The notes under the pieces were generated by a model that saw only the letters and a list, made by a program, of their open reading frames with translations, had not been told where the DNA came from and did no database searches. A stretch of DNA of 64,000 nucleotides from Macrosoma leucophasiata (taxonomy: Eukaryota; Arthropoda; Insecta; Lepidoptera; Hedylidae), in assembly GCA_036365455.1 (NCBI GenBank), contig JAWQUS010000030.1:9734001-9798000 (forward strand), read 5' to 3'. How positions within the stretch are numbered: the first letter of the stretch is position 1; every line of letters begins with the position of its first letter. The position numbers and the translations under genes were made by a program. Below, piece after piece: positions 45,667-56,238 of this stretch.

Positions 45667-48063
45667 ATGGGTGTCCCTGCTGGAAATGCTGAGAATGGAA
45701 AGAAGATCTTCGTGCAAAGGTGTGCCCAATGCCACACAGTGAGTAATCACTATTCCTCTTCTAAATAAAATTACACTGAAAGATCTAGTGATAGAAATTG
45801 AAGGTTTAGGCATCACTGTTGTACCTAATCTGCCTATATTACAATAGATGTGCTAGCACAACTATGTGCTAGTTTTGTCACATTAATTAAACAACTTTTT
45901 TTTGTGTTTTGATGATGGCGAGCAACCATTCGGTTCATATGGATGGTAAGTGAATACTGCAGGCTATACATACACAAAAACTGAAAGTCGCAAAACAGAT
46001 GGTTTGTGACCCCTAAAGCCTAACTGCCTAACTGAAACACTATAATTTCTTGGCAAATAGGTAAGGTAATGCTACGGGGCCTACTCCCCTAAGATCCTAC
46101 ACTAGAACTACACCAGTACCACTTAAGCAGTAAGCGGCTGTACTGGTTATCCTGCCCGAAGTCAAATTTTTCTTTTGGTTTTTTCTTTAATTTCTATCCT
46201 TTTCTAATTTAAAGAAATCTGTAAAAGTTAGAGCAAGATGTGAAATGTTACAATAACTTTAATAAAAGTTGTGGTGCAACCCAGGCTAAATATTGCAACT
46301 TCAATTAATTTAATTAATCAAACGGCACAATGGCTGCCGGTGGCAGGATGCAGATGCACAAAAATCATTCTAGGCGTCAGGTGTTAAAGAAATATGTGTA
46401 TCTGAAGACAATTACATTCTTCACCCCTCATATAAATTAATTAGGTACATTCCTGTCCTTTGAATCTTGTTGAGAAATACAGTAAACCCACATTGATCTA
46501 ATTTATTTTTCACATTGTTTATAGGTCGAGGCTGGTGGCAAACACAAAGTAGGACCTAATCTACATGGCTTCTTCGGCCGTAAGACTGGCCAGGCCTCTG
46601 GATTCTCATACTCTGAAGCCAACAAGGCTAAAGGTAAGTTAAATACTCTATTATGTCATAATAATGAGTAAAGAATACAATTTCCCATTTTCAAAAGATA
46701 TTTATGTAACACCGTAGTTTGTCAGGTTTTCAATACAAAACAAGCATGCAGTTCACAGGGATGTTAAGTGATGACTGCAGCCTATACACATCTACACAAA
46801 AACCAGTGGTTAAAATACAGATATGTTGCCACATCTGAGACCTAAGTTGTTATGTCTCTGTGATAGTTATTACAGGGCCATACATTACCATCTACTGGGA
46901 ACACGATAGCAGAGATATATAATAATACTACATACGATAGTGCGTCAACACTGCCAACTAGCGGCAGATAGATTAGGTAATGTTGTTGTGCCTATGCCCT
47001 CGAACTTCAACACTAGAACTCTACGAACAGTGTTTATTACGGCCTAGTTAAAAATGCAACAAAAGAACACAGCTGCTGTTCTTACTGATTTTGGCTACTT
47101 ATAGATCACTTAATAATGACGTATTAATGTCGTCATTGCGAGTGCGGTTTTCCCATACAACACAGTCTATGTGACACATCACTTTATAGGCTGTGTTGTA
47201 TGGAAAACAAGTTAAACCAACTAGAGTCGAGTGATTTCAAACGCTTAATTGAGTTTGTCATAGAATTGGAGTGATATATATTATTAATATTTTTATATTT
47301 GATATTTTCTTCCTTATAAAAAGTTTAAAATCATGTATGAAATTGATTGACAAGATATATGTATAAAATAAGCCTACTAACAAACATTTTTTCTAAAGTT
47401 ACACATATCGACACTTGCTACTTGACAACATTAAATCCTGATTTGTGGTAAATATGCCGCATTTATTATCTTTACACTCTCTACTGGATCCATTAGCAAA
47501 ATTGAAATCATTTGAATCACAATTAAGATTGTTTCAATAAATTTTGGAGTTGGCCTTACATGAATATGGGTGTTTGAACCTATATACTATGTAATACTAA
47601 CGCTATGTATACCTGCTGTTAGCATGGTATGCAAGCTACAAAATGTGAAAGAAGGGTGCTACCACTTCCGTATACACACATCCACCAATCATTTTTTATC
47701 AGTGATTGATTTAGATTAAAATATTTTGGCAATCTCTTACATAATAAAAACTTGTTTGTTGGATATTTTTAGTAGGTATATAAATTCACAAAGGAAAATA
47801 TAATATTGACACACATAATCAACTTGTGATAAGATTATAGAATCAGTTATTGATTGTATATAGAACAGGATATATTTACAGTACATTACATTGACTGAAC
47901 CATTTTTATTGTTACAGGTATCACCTGGGGTGACGACACACTCTTTGAATACCTGGAAAATCCCAAAAAATACATCCCTGGCACCAAAATGGTATTCGCT
48001 GGTTTGAAGAAGGCTAACGAGCGTGCGGATTTGATTGCGTACTTAAAACAGGCAACTAAGTAA
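45667..48063 (+). CDS. Cytochrome c
   Basis: Mitochondrial electron carrier between complex III and cytochrome oxidase. It has three coding exons, 45667-45738, 46525-46633 and 47918-48063, with donors GTGAGT and GTAAGT and AG acceptors. The 108 aa equal the usual insect length. Haem attachment is CAQCH (residues 19-23), the axial ligands are His23 and Met85 (in KYIPGTKM), and typical blocks [14 protein letters not shown] and [20 protein letters not shown] follow. No lesion. A TTTCAG just before CTGTAAAATGG shows that a 5' UTR intron is likely; a GTGAGT at about 44997 is a candidate donor for the upstream non-coding exon. Intron 1 (786 bp) and intron 2 (1284 bp) contain diverged repeat copies. 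Confidence 0.97.
46736..47040 (-). mobile_element. Diverged SINE-like family A copy in cytochrome c intron 2
   Basis: Blocks AAACAAGCATGCAGTTCACA, GTTAAGTGATGACTGCAGCC, GGAACACGATAG and CTAGCGGCAGATAGATTAGG follow family A order with many changes. A small insertion containing TATATAATAATACTACA interrupts it. Similar older relics occur in intron 1 (about 45905-46120). Confidence 0.6.
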
Positions 48064-48392
48064 TCTTAACGTGATTAGAAAATTTAGTTAAGTAAGAAGA
48101 ATCTTCTTTTGTTCTAGAAGACACTTCTTATTTTTAGCCCAATCAGTATCACCATTATTTAATATTTATGTTAATATTATACCTGACATTTAGGACTATA
48201 ATATTGTACTCATAGATGATGATGTTGAGATTGTGATTTACATTGTACAAGTGATATAGTATGGTATGAACTCTTTCAGCAAAACAATGTTCTTCTTAAT
48301 GTTATTAAATTATTAATAGACATCATTTATAGCTTTTCATTTGTGAAAGTTCCTATGTGTCGCACTATTGTTAACAATTGTTAGATTTTACT

Positions 48393-48398
48393 AATAAA
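48393..48398 (+). terminator. Poly(A) signal of cytochrome c
   Basis: AATAAAATAAAATG about 330 nt after the stop, preceded by an AT-rich 3' UTR without frames. Confidence 0.5.
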
Positions 48399-48593
48399 AT
48401 AAAATGACAATTTTATTTTAAGAACATTACACAGTTTTCTTTTTTTATCCCATTAAGTATTGTAATTTTATTTTAGTTGTTTTTACTTTTCATCATTATT
48501 TTGTTTAATTTATTTTCCTAGTCCATATCCTCTCTTTAGTTTTGTGTTTCATCTAGGAATCTGAAAGGGTTCTCCATCAGTCGTTTTTCCTTT

Positions 48594-48877
48594 GCAGTGA
48601 TCACCAACAGGACTAAATCTTTTAAGTACCTCCGTTTCGTTTAGTACAGAATAGTTTTCTTGTTTTACCTTAAATATTTTTTCCAGCAATCGCCGGCAGT
48701 TGCCGCGCCACGCTCCCTTTGCTTGCTCGACTCGTGCGTTATGTGATCACCGTGCTAATCTAACTACATACCTATTTTTAGAATATTAAAAGAAAATTCT
48801 GTCGACAAAACGTTCATGGATGGAAAGTTCTGTCGGCGAATCACTCAAAAATGAAAAGTCCTGTTGGTGATCAGTCT
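48594..48877. mobile_element. Inverted-repeat element, possibly a MITE
   Basis: CAGTGATCACCAACAGGACT at 48594 is matched by AAGTCCTGTTGGTGATCAGT ending near 48877. The right part holds repeated GAAAATTCTGTCGACAAAAC / GAAAGTTCTGTCGGCGAATC motifs. Borders and target duplication are unclear. Confidence 0.5.
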
Positions 48878-48959
48878 ACCCAATGGCGAAGAGAATGCCC
48901 GAGAGAACGCTTGCACACCCTTCATATAGGTTTTGCTAATGAGTGAATAAATGCAATAG

Positions 48960-50080
48960 TATACATATGTTCACGCCAGGTCGCTCACGGAGTAGGCAGA
49001 GCGCGCAAAACGCAAAACATCCCTTTTTATAGCGTGTATGCGGCACGTCTACTCAATCGGCGAAGTAGACTAGTAGAGGGCGCTCTCAGCCTAATTAATA
49101 CCAAATATCCTGATACCTTCCTGTGATACGATATATAGAACGAGTCCTCAATTTTTTACTTATTTTTAAACCATCAATCAGTTATCATCCTACGTAGATT
49201 ACATATCAACTACGAAGTACGTTAAAAGACATCGTCAAGTTTCATAACGCTTAAAAAATCATTCGTGTATGCCTAAGTAGCGTATCATATGGATTTGATT
49301 GACCGTTATTTCGATTTAGATTTAAGTTTTAAAGAATCATGGCAAGTTTCATACATTGATTTGTACAAAAAAAGTTAGAAAAAGGTACAAGGTAAAACGT
49401 ATTAGAAATATTATCTAGGGAACCTAAAGAACATTTTCTGGTACGTAAATTATTTTTAAATCACCGGAATAAAAATCGTCTTTCCTAACAACAGTAGAAG
49501 CACTCCATACTAAAGTTCAATTTCAAACTTTTTATTCCGAAGAGTTAAAAATATTTTATGTATCAGGAAATGTTGTTTAGGTTCACTGGATAATATTTCC
49601 ATGCTATTTTACCGTGTACCTTTTTAAATTTTTTTCTGTACAAATCTTGCCATGATCCTTTTATTTTGAAACTATTTACTTTAGCGTTTCAAAGCTTAAT
49701 TTTTTTGTTTTAAAAAGTTAAGGTTGCAAACAGTTCACATACACACAAGTACAAACATACAGTTCACATTGACTGTAGATAGGTACCTACAGTTGGTGTA
49801 TGCCTATATACCTACTTAAGAACTTGAGGCCCTAAAGCAGATGCTTCATACTAACTTTAATCTGAGGTAGGCTTAAAGTATAATGACTCTGCACGGGAAA
49901 TAACGGGACTACAATTACTATCAAAGAGGGTTTCTCAACCTAAACCAACATAAGAAGTTGAGGCGCCTTTGACTACAAAAAAAACCCAACTGGGGAGGCC
50001 TTTAATTTTTCAAGGAATAAGTAAGTAGGTGTAAAAAACACATTATTTGTCTTATCATTTTTTTTTTGCAGTAGCACACG
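48960..50080. other. Intergenic with weak repeat relics
   Basis: 48966-49000 carries a piece of an RTE tail (TTCACGCCAGGTCGCTCACG, GTAGGCAGAGCG). 49730-49930 has faint family A similarity. No gene. Confidence 0.4.
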
Positions 50081-50089
50081 CGAGTGATT

Positions 50090-50195
50090 ATTAACGAAAT
50101 TTAAGAAAAAATACGCTATCCAAGGTTTGGACTCATGACCTCAGCATATCCAGTCTAGCCGCTTTATCACTAAGCTACCGAAGACTAGACTTGTC
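50090..50195 (-). mobile_element. Decayed tRNA-core element relic
   Basis: The A-rich arm TTTAAGAAAAAATACG is followed by GGTTTGGACTCATGACCTCA and CCAGTCTAGCCGCTTTATCA/CTAAGCTACCGAAG. Read on the - strand this is a degraded tRNA (D-arm, anticodon arm and T-arm regions in order), like the core at 26537-26612. The second A-rich arm is not visible. Confidence 0.5.
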
Positions 50196-50574
50196 GAACT
50201 TGTATGAAATGCAATTAACGACGCAGTATTTTGAAATAGATTTCTTTTTCTAATAAGCACTCTTCCCGTCCCCTTGACATCTCTAGTATATGCTCCCCCT
50301 GGTTGGGAACTCCTGATCTACATAACCGAAACACCGTGGCTCGGTAGCTCACACGTCCGTGGCCTAATGCTGGATAATGAGCCCGAGGCAATAAGAATTT
50401 GGCAAATCTCGCAGCTAGATCCGTGGGGGACCGGCTTACAAACGCCACCTCGACTGCCTAAGTCCTTAAATGGCCAGTCCGACACTGACACCTAAAGTCA
50501 TCCTCAATAAAGAAAGTTTTCATTGTAATTTAGTCGTTTCTGAGTTAAGCGCCTTACCTGCCAGATAGATTTTT

Positions 50575-50697
50575 TTTTATTACTGGTGGTAGAGTTCCAA
50601 TGACGGAGCTCGCGGGCGTGGGCACCACCGCATTACCTAATATACTTGCCGCTAAATGGTAGTGTTCAGCACTATCGTGTTCCGGTTCCGGCACAGA
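50575..50697 (+). mobile_element. SINE-like family A, 5' part, fused to a Helitron piece
   Basis: TTACTGGTGGTAGAGTTCCA through GCACTATCGTGTTCCGG, then the middle block is deleted. A reversed H4 Helitron fragment (50702-50830, TCGATAAATGGGCTCTCTAA to CTCTTCAGCTTTATAGTA) follows directly. Confidence 0.68.
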
Positions 50698-50701
50698 GGC
50701 T

Positions 50702-50830
50702 TATCATTGTGCCTTCCTCGATAAATGGGCTCTCTAACACTGAAAAAACTTTTCAAATCGGACCAGTATTTCCTGAGATTAGCGCGTTCAAACAAACAAA
50801 CAAACTCTTCAGCTTTATAGTATTAATATA
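50702..50830 (-). mobile_element. Helitron-like family H4, left-end fragment
   Basis: The reverse complement of the 5' part of H4 (TATAAAGCTGAAGAGTTTGT, then CAGGAAATACTGGTCCGATT). The CTAG end is absent. Confidence 0.65.
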
Positions 50831-51174
50831 AATTCTCAGGTGATAACTCGGCCACTTCCTATCACAGATTTATGTATCTGTGCTCAGCTCACTCCTTACC
50901 ACTGAAACTGAAGAATCCATCAGAATCCATCTAACATTCAGCAAAATACATGGGTTGTACATGGGTAATGACGTGTTGAGCAAAATGAGCAGAACGATGA
51001 TTTTTCATACTCATTATGCACTTCATTTGTGTTTCGGTCGAAAATTAAGTGAGCTTAAAATACCTACTGATTGGATTACAAAGTTTTGTAAGATCTAGAT
51101 GCTCTAAGCTGCCCCAATTGTCATTGTCAGAGTCACAGAGTACATTGTATGTCAGAGTCAAAGCAAGGTCACGT

Positions 51175-51180
51175 CACGTG
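51175..51180. promoter_or_regulatory. E-box CACGTG upstream of the NEDD8 protease
   Basis: Within GGTCACGTCACGTGCGGTGC, about 330 bp before the start codon, in a locally GC-richer patch. Only position and palindrome support a regulatory role. Confidence 0.25.
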
Positions 51181-51505
51181 CGGTGCGTGTCAAAATTGTC
51201 AAATATGTTGTTTATTGTTATTAGTGTCTGTTAGAATTAAACAAATTCTGATAATTTAGCATAAATTGAATAGATACTTATTATTGGTGAAAGAATTAAA
51301 CAATAATTTAATAAAATAAATTTTTATTCCTTTAACATTCAAGAAATGGCAAAGCATACGTAATGAAACGTAAATAATAATACTTGTATGACTTCAAGTG
51401 TAATCTGATATCTTGTGATTCCTCAAGTTCATGTATTCAAAATTCAGTCAAGCAAATTTTTAATGTGTCTCTGATATATCCTTCAATACTCATAATATAT
51501 TAAAT

Positions 51506-52629
51506 ATGGCAAAACCGTCTGTGGTGTTGAGTTTCCATGAAGTCCTACTTCATCAATCTGACGTGGAACTGTTGAATGGGCCTCACTGGCTAAATGACAC
51601 CATTATATCTTTTTATTTTGAATACCTAGAAAAGGTTATGTTCAAGCAAGTGAACAATTTATTATTTGTATCACCAGAAGTGACACAGTGTATAAAAATG
51701 GTTGAAACAAGTGATATAAAGATTTTTCTTGAACCTTTGGACATTGAAAAGAAAATGTTTGTCATTTTCGCCTTGAATGATAATAATTCACCTGATACTG
51801 CAGGTGGCTCACATTGGAGTCTACTGGTATATTCTAAGAAGGAGAGTTGTTTCTTTCACATTGATTCATCATCTGGCAGCAATCACAATGTGGCTTGGGA
51901 CTTTGCAAGTCATCTTATGTCATATTTCAGTAAGGGTGGTGAGTTATATCTGGATTATACATATAAAATTAAATTTATTTAAAGCAAAATAAATCGACTG
52001 CCTCAGTGAGGTGGCTAACTACTACTACAACGCTTGGTCCTGGGTTCGATTCTGGAGTCAGAGGCTATCAGTGAGAATAGTGTAAAATTCTTTATCTCTG
52101 GTTCTATTGGGTTTTATTCCACTTTCTGGAAGTTTCCCAATATCTCGGAGTTTGGTGATATGCCCAGAGATCTCAACTCCACATGGGTCACGACTGGCAA
52201 AACAAGGATCTTCGCTTGTAAGCATGCATTTACCACTGCCTAAAAAAAAAAATTCAAGCCACTCTTAAAAATGCAATGTCTTTCAATACTTTTAATCATT
52301 TTCCTAATTAGCACCCAACACTAATGTTATTTAATGATTTCCCACTGTTTTGTTATTATATTGTTTTATGTGTTATAAAAACCAATACTGGTGCAATAAT
52401 TTCTGATTGTAATTCCTTTATTTTAGGTTCCATCAATTTTGTGGATAAGGAATGCATGCAGCAAAACAATGGCTATGATTGTGGGGTCCACGTCATTTGC
52501 AACACAGAGCGAATAGCAAAACATGTTCAGAGTAAAGGAGAAATGAATACATGTGATTTGCTAACAAAATTTAATCCTAGTGTCAAAAGAAAAGAAATAC
52601 TGAATATAATTCAAAATCTAGCCTCGTAG
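51506..52629 (+). CDS. NEDD8-specific protease, SENP8/DEN1 type
   Basis: A C48 (Ulp1-type) cysteine protease that matures NEDD8 and removes it from substrates such as cullins. Exon 1 is 51506-51938 (donor GTGAGT, phase 1); exon 2 is 52427-52629 after ACCTTTATTTTAG-type acceptor sequence. Total 211 aa, close to human SENP8 (212). The triad is complete: His103 in GGSHWSLLVYS, Asp120 in CFFHIDSSSGSN and Cys163 in NNGYDCGVHVICNTE. Other family blocks are LLNGPHWLND, LFVSPEVTQ and FLEPLDI. The start is the first ATG in frame and matches the family N-terminus. The intron is 488 bp and holds a tRNA-derived SINE. No lesion seen. An AATAAA follows the stop. Confidence 0.95.
51995..52251 (+). mobile_element. 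tRNA-derived SINE, family C, in the NEDD8 protease intron
   Basis: The head ACTGCCTCAGTGAGGTGGCT gives an A-box-like region and GGTTCGATTCT a B box. The body has CTCTGGTTCTATTGGG and CAACTCCACATGGGTCACGA, and it ends ACCACTGCCT plus an A11 tail at 52243-52251. Complete pol III promoter and tail make this a well-defined SINE. Confidence 0.78.
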
Positions 52630-52645
52630 TATGATTGTATTTCAA

Positions 52646-52651
52646 AATAAA
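52646..52651 (+). terminator. Poly(A) signal of the NEDD8 protease
   Basis: AATAAA 16 nt after the TAG stop. Confidence 0.6.
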
Positions 52652-52981
52652 AAAAAGTCTTTCAAATATTTTCTGAAAGTCTAAAGAAGTTAATTTATTG
52701 TTTGTTGTTTCATTGTGTAAGTACCATTTATTGTTATTAAAATATTAATTAAACAACACTTTTATTCAAAGAAAACAACTCATCATTAGTGTAAGGCTAG
52801 ATTTGTCTGCATGGATATTTATCACATTATGCATGCTGTTATAGACATAAAATAAAATCTTGAATTAAAACCATTTTAGCATAAGTAGGTACTACTTGCA
52901 CGTTCACAAACTCAATGAAATATAGCATTTATTACCACCACATAAGGTGGTCATGTGATCAAGCAACCATTTCTATGTAAG

Positions 52982-53078
52982 AACCGAAAACGGGTGACAG
53001 GCCATGGCATGACAGTTCATTTTTTTTTCACATTTTTCTGATAATGGTATTAACTTGGCCTATCACCCGTTTTCGGTT
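52982..53078. mobile_element. 97-bp MITE with 22-bp inverted repeats
   Basis: AACCGAAAACGGGTGACAGG(CC) and, on the other strand, AACCGAAAACGGGTGATAGG(CC) differ by one base. The core is AT-rich. Confidence 0.8.
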
Positions 53079-53079
53079 T

Positions 53080-54090
53080 AATGTTGATTTCTGGGACACA
53101 ATGGCATAATGATGGCAACCCATTATACGTCTCACTGCTGAGCACGAGTCCCTTTTTTGGGGGGAGGCCTGGAGCTTACTCCACCATGCTGCTCCAATGC
53201 GGTTTGGTGGAGATGGTGTTTGTTATGATATTTGGGGATGATATGTTTTTAGGTTTTCACGAGCTACACTCATTGAAATAAAACAATTTTTACGGATTTA
53301 TCTCGCGTAGGATATTAAGCTAAAATCGGGGCGCGGCACTACGCCCTCCCCCACAAGCCAAGGATCGGACCCACAGCGGTCTCCCTTTGGCAGTTGCGTA
53401 CGTTTTCCTCCGACTGAGAGCCATCTGCGCTCGTCGATTGCCGGGTGAAGTAGACTAGTGCCGTTTCGAGAGGAACCGCTTACTTACGTACTTACTACAC
53501 CCAATTCAAAAAAGGTAATTTCCATCCAAGACTAGAGATGTTACATCACTCACAACCTAACAATATCAATACGTTAACGTACGCATATTCTTTAATAAGT
53601 GCACTTAGTAAGTACTGACCATGGATATTGTATAATTCTATGGTACTGACATTATTAGAAGTATACTATTGGTATTTCTTCAAACACCTGAATAGAATAG
53701 AATATACTTAGATGTAGTCCCCTAGCGTCACTAGGGTGGTAAAAAGAGGGTAGCTACCCCTCTCTAGAGATATAAAAATGGTGTAATTTACAGCAAAGAC
53801 TGATATGTGCCATAAGTACAGGTACCAACATATTCCCCCTAGAGCCTACCTGCCCTCCTATAGACAAACTCTGTCTCTCTCTGTATCAACGACTGGCGAC
53901 GCTCTTGCATAGGTAGGTAACTATATTTTCTTCTGCCGAGTTGGCAAAATTAGTAAGAAAAATAAAAGACAGTAAGGAAATACTTACTTATCTCAGGTGC
54001 AAAGATTCATTCGTGACCCTTCGCAAACATGTATTTACCTACGACTTACATAAGTCCTCTCTAAACATATTCAACCAACTCCATTGAACA
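53080..54090. other. Intergenic, no gene
   Basis: Contains 'gaggcctggagcttactcca' (53163-53185) and 'ttttacggatttatctcgcg' (53288-53307), fragments typical of Lepidopteran retroelements; the latter also occurs at 15338. No coding exon. Confidence 0.4.
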
Positions 54091-54092
54091 TA

Positions 54093-54247
54093 CTTACGTG
54101 GGTGCCGTTGTACACATACAACACGTACACAAACACCCAGACCCGAAACAAATATCTGCAGGCCATACAAATATTTGTCCCGGTGCTGGGATCGAACCCG
54201 CGAATTGAACAGTCATCTCACACCGCTAGACTAACCGTGTCGTCAAT
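54093..54247 (-). mobile_element. tRNA-derived SINE, family B
   Basis: The reverse complement reads GACGACACGGTTAGTCTAGC, a B box GGTTCGATCCC and TTTCGGGTCTGGGTGTTTGT, matching 21738-21905. Confidence 0.78.
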
Positions 54248-54412
54248 GTTATAAAATAAATGTACCTATATACTTTTCGAAAATTTTCTCTTTTGTCGTT
54301 ATGTAGTCTTTTATGTTGTGTTGTCAGGTAAATAAATACTTATTTTTCTTTCTTTTCTTTCAATCGATGGACCTAGCCAATAAAAAGAAGTCTATTTATA
54401 CAAAAAATAATC

Positions 54413-54418
54413 TTTATT
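54413..54418 (-). terminator. Poly(A) signal of the amidase gene
   Basis: TTTATT on the + strand, i.e. AATAAA on the - strand, about 153 nt past the amidase stop. Confidence 0.5.
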
Positions 54419-55389
54419 CATCATCACATGTCATGTCTTTGTTTTATACAAAGCCAATGGGTAATAGTCTATTTGAAATAAGTATCTACTAAATGGTACA
54501 TTTTCATACCAATGCGCGTTGGTACCTACTTACTGCATTTGTGCTATTAAAATTAACATTATATATATTCTTATGGTTCAGCCCAACCTCCGGACATTCT
54601 TTCTAATTCTTCTGCTACAGCAAAACATAATCTATCATTGTTATGATTTGCAATCACCTGTAATCCAATAGGAATTCCCTTCTTGTTCAGACCTAATGGG
54701 ATCGCCGTCGCTGGAAATCCAAGACTATTAATAATGGCAGTGTATGAAAAATTCATAGGTTTCACCATAGGCTCGTTGTGATAAGGTCCAGGTGTTGGGT
54801 GTGTGGGGTACAAGAAAACACCATTATCTCCTAGCATTTGCTTAAAAATGTCTTCTAAATCCTGCCTTAATTTCAGGTAATATTTATATTTCTCTCCTCC
54901 GAATTCCACTCCACAGTAATCATTCAATGAAGTCAGTAAACTAACAAAAGTATTCTTCGATAAACCAAATAGACTTTTGAGCATTTCTAAGGAAATTTTG
55001 CCTTTTGACGCATCCTGCATTATGTATTGAGCTAATTTCTCCTTTTCTAACATAGTTACAGACCAAATTGGCACAGATTTTTCAAGTAACTGAATTTTAT
55101 TTTCTTCCGTCGTTATTTTTATAGCTTTAAAATATGCAACTGTTTGTTTCATTGCTGAAATTATCTCCGGATCTACTCTGTCTACAAGTGGTGCACCACT
55201 TTCAAACTGGTAATAAATTTTGAGATTCTTAATGTGAACTGGATCATTGAGATTCAATTTACTGCGGTTTTCTCCAAACATAATTTCCAAAAGTGGTCTC
55301 AAATCAACAGCATGCCGCGTTATAGGGCCGATCACTTAAAAAAAACGATGTAAGTAGACACAATATAGGTATACTAATTGCACCTAATT

Positions 55390-55640
55390 TTTTGTAGTGA
55401 CAGAGCTCTAGTGCTAAAGTAGGCACCACCGTATTACATAATCCACTTGCCGCAAAGTGAAAGTGTTAAGCGCTATCATGTGAGGCACACCTTGGCCTCG
55501 GAAGTGGCAACTCATCTATGTTGTACTTACCAAGTCACTGGTTAAATAATATGATGTAGGTATAAAGGCTATAGTAGATATTCACTTACGATCAATGTGA
55601 ACTGTACTGTAGGTCTGCTTGTTTGCTATTTTAATCACAT
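55390..55640 (+). mobile_element. Diverged SINE-like family A copy in an amidase intron
   Basis: TGACAGAGCTCTAGTGCTAA, AGGCACCACCGTATTACATA, CTTGCCGCAAAGTG and TGCTTGTTTGCTATTTTAAT follow family A order with heavy divergence. Confidence 0.5.
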
Positions 55641-55769
55641 AAGAAAATGTAATATCACTGAAGATGAACCAGAGTTAATTAAGCGAAAGAATATCTTTTG
55701 AAATTAATAGAAATGGAATATTTAATTAGAATGAGAATAGGGTAGATTGATTTGTAACGGACGTGTAGT

Positions 55770-55935
55770 GACGTGATGACCCCACCGCCAATTCAACTAG
55801 TGAAGAAGAATTCTTCCGCTAACACTATCGCGAATCCGCATGCCAATCGTGGCAATTGTAGCATATACACCTCATGGGGAGACTTTTGTCCAGCTGTGGA
55901 CGTCTTTCGGCTGAAAAGATGATGATGAGGATAGA
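55770..55935 (+). mobile_element. Repeat with GTGGACGTCTTTCGGCTG...GATGATGATG tail
   Basis: Shares the ACCCCACCGCC...AATTCTTCCGC and CATATACACCTCATGGGGAG blocks and the GAT-rich tail with 62140-62420 and 38970-39258. Confidence 0.55.
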
Positions 55936-55952
55936 TAACGTAGAGTTCTTGA

Positions 55953-56238
55953 CATAGAGCAACGCGGCCCACCGGTCGCGGCGGACCGGGGGAGAGTAGC
56001 CATAGCGTGTATTACCGATGCAAAACAGTCTGTCATTTTTTGCGGGGGGAAATGCAAAAATCGTCACTACAAAAATCGTCTATTACTACGAAACTCACAC
56101 CTTGACTTTAACAAAATACAAAAACAATTTCACGCACACATTTAAACATCTAGGCGACAAGTATAGGCAAATTTGGGCTTGTACTTTGACAGAGGGGAAA
56201 GCCTGCATATGGCTACTCCCCTCCGGTGTTGCTCTATG
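55953..56238. mobile_element. hAT-like MITE with 8-bp target duplication, copy 2
   Basis: Flanked by GTTCTTGA at 55945-55952 and 56239-56246. The left end is CATAGAGCAACGCGGCCCAC and the right end GTTGCTCTATG. The right inverted repeat has lost an internal segment compared with 17230-17250. It lies between amidase exons 4 and 5. Confidence 0.92.

Noticed and set aside
50274..50495. 73-codon frame followed by AATAAAG
   Set aside because: It looks faintly like a retroelement 3' end, but no motif supports a family and no second copy was found in the window.
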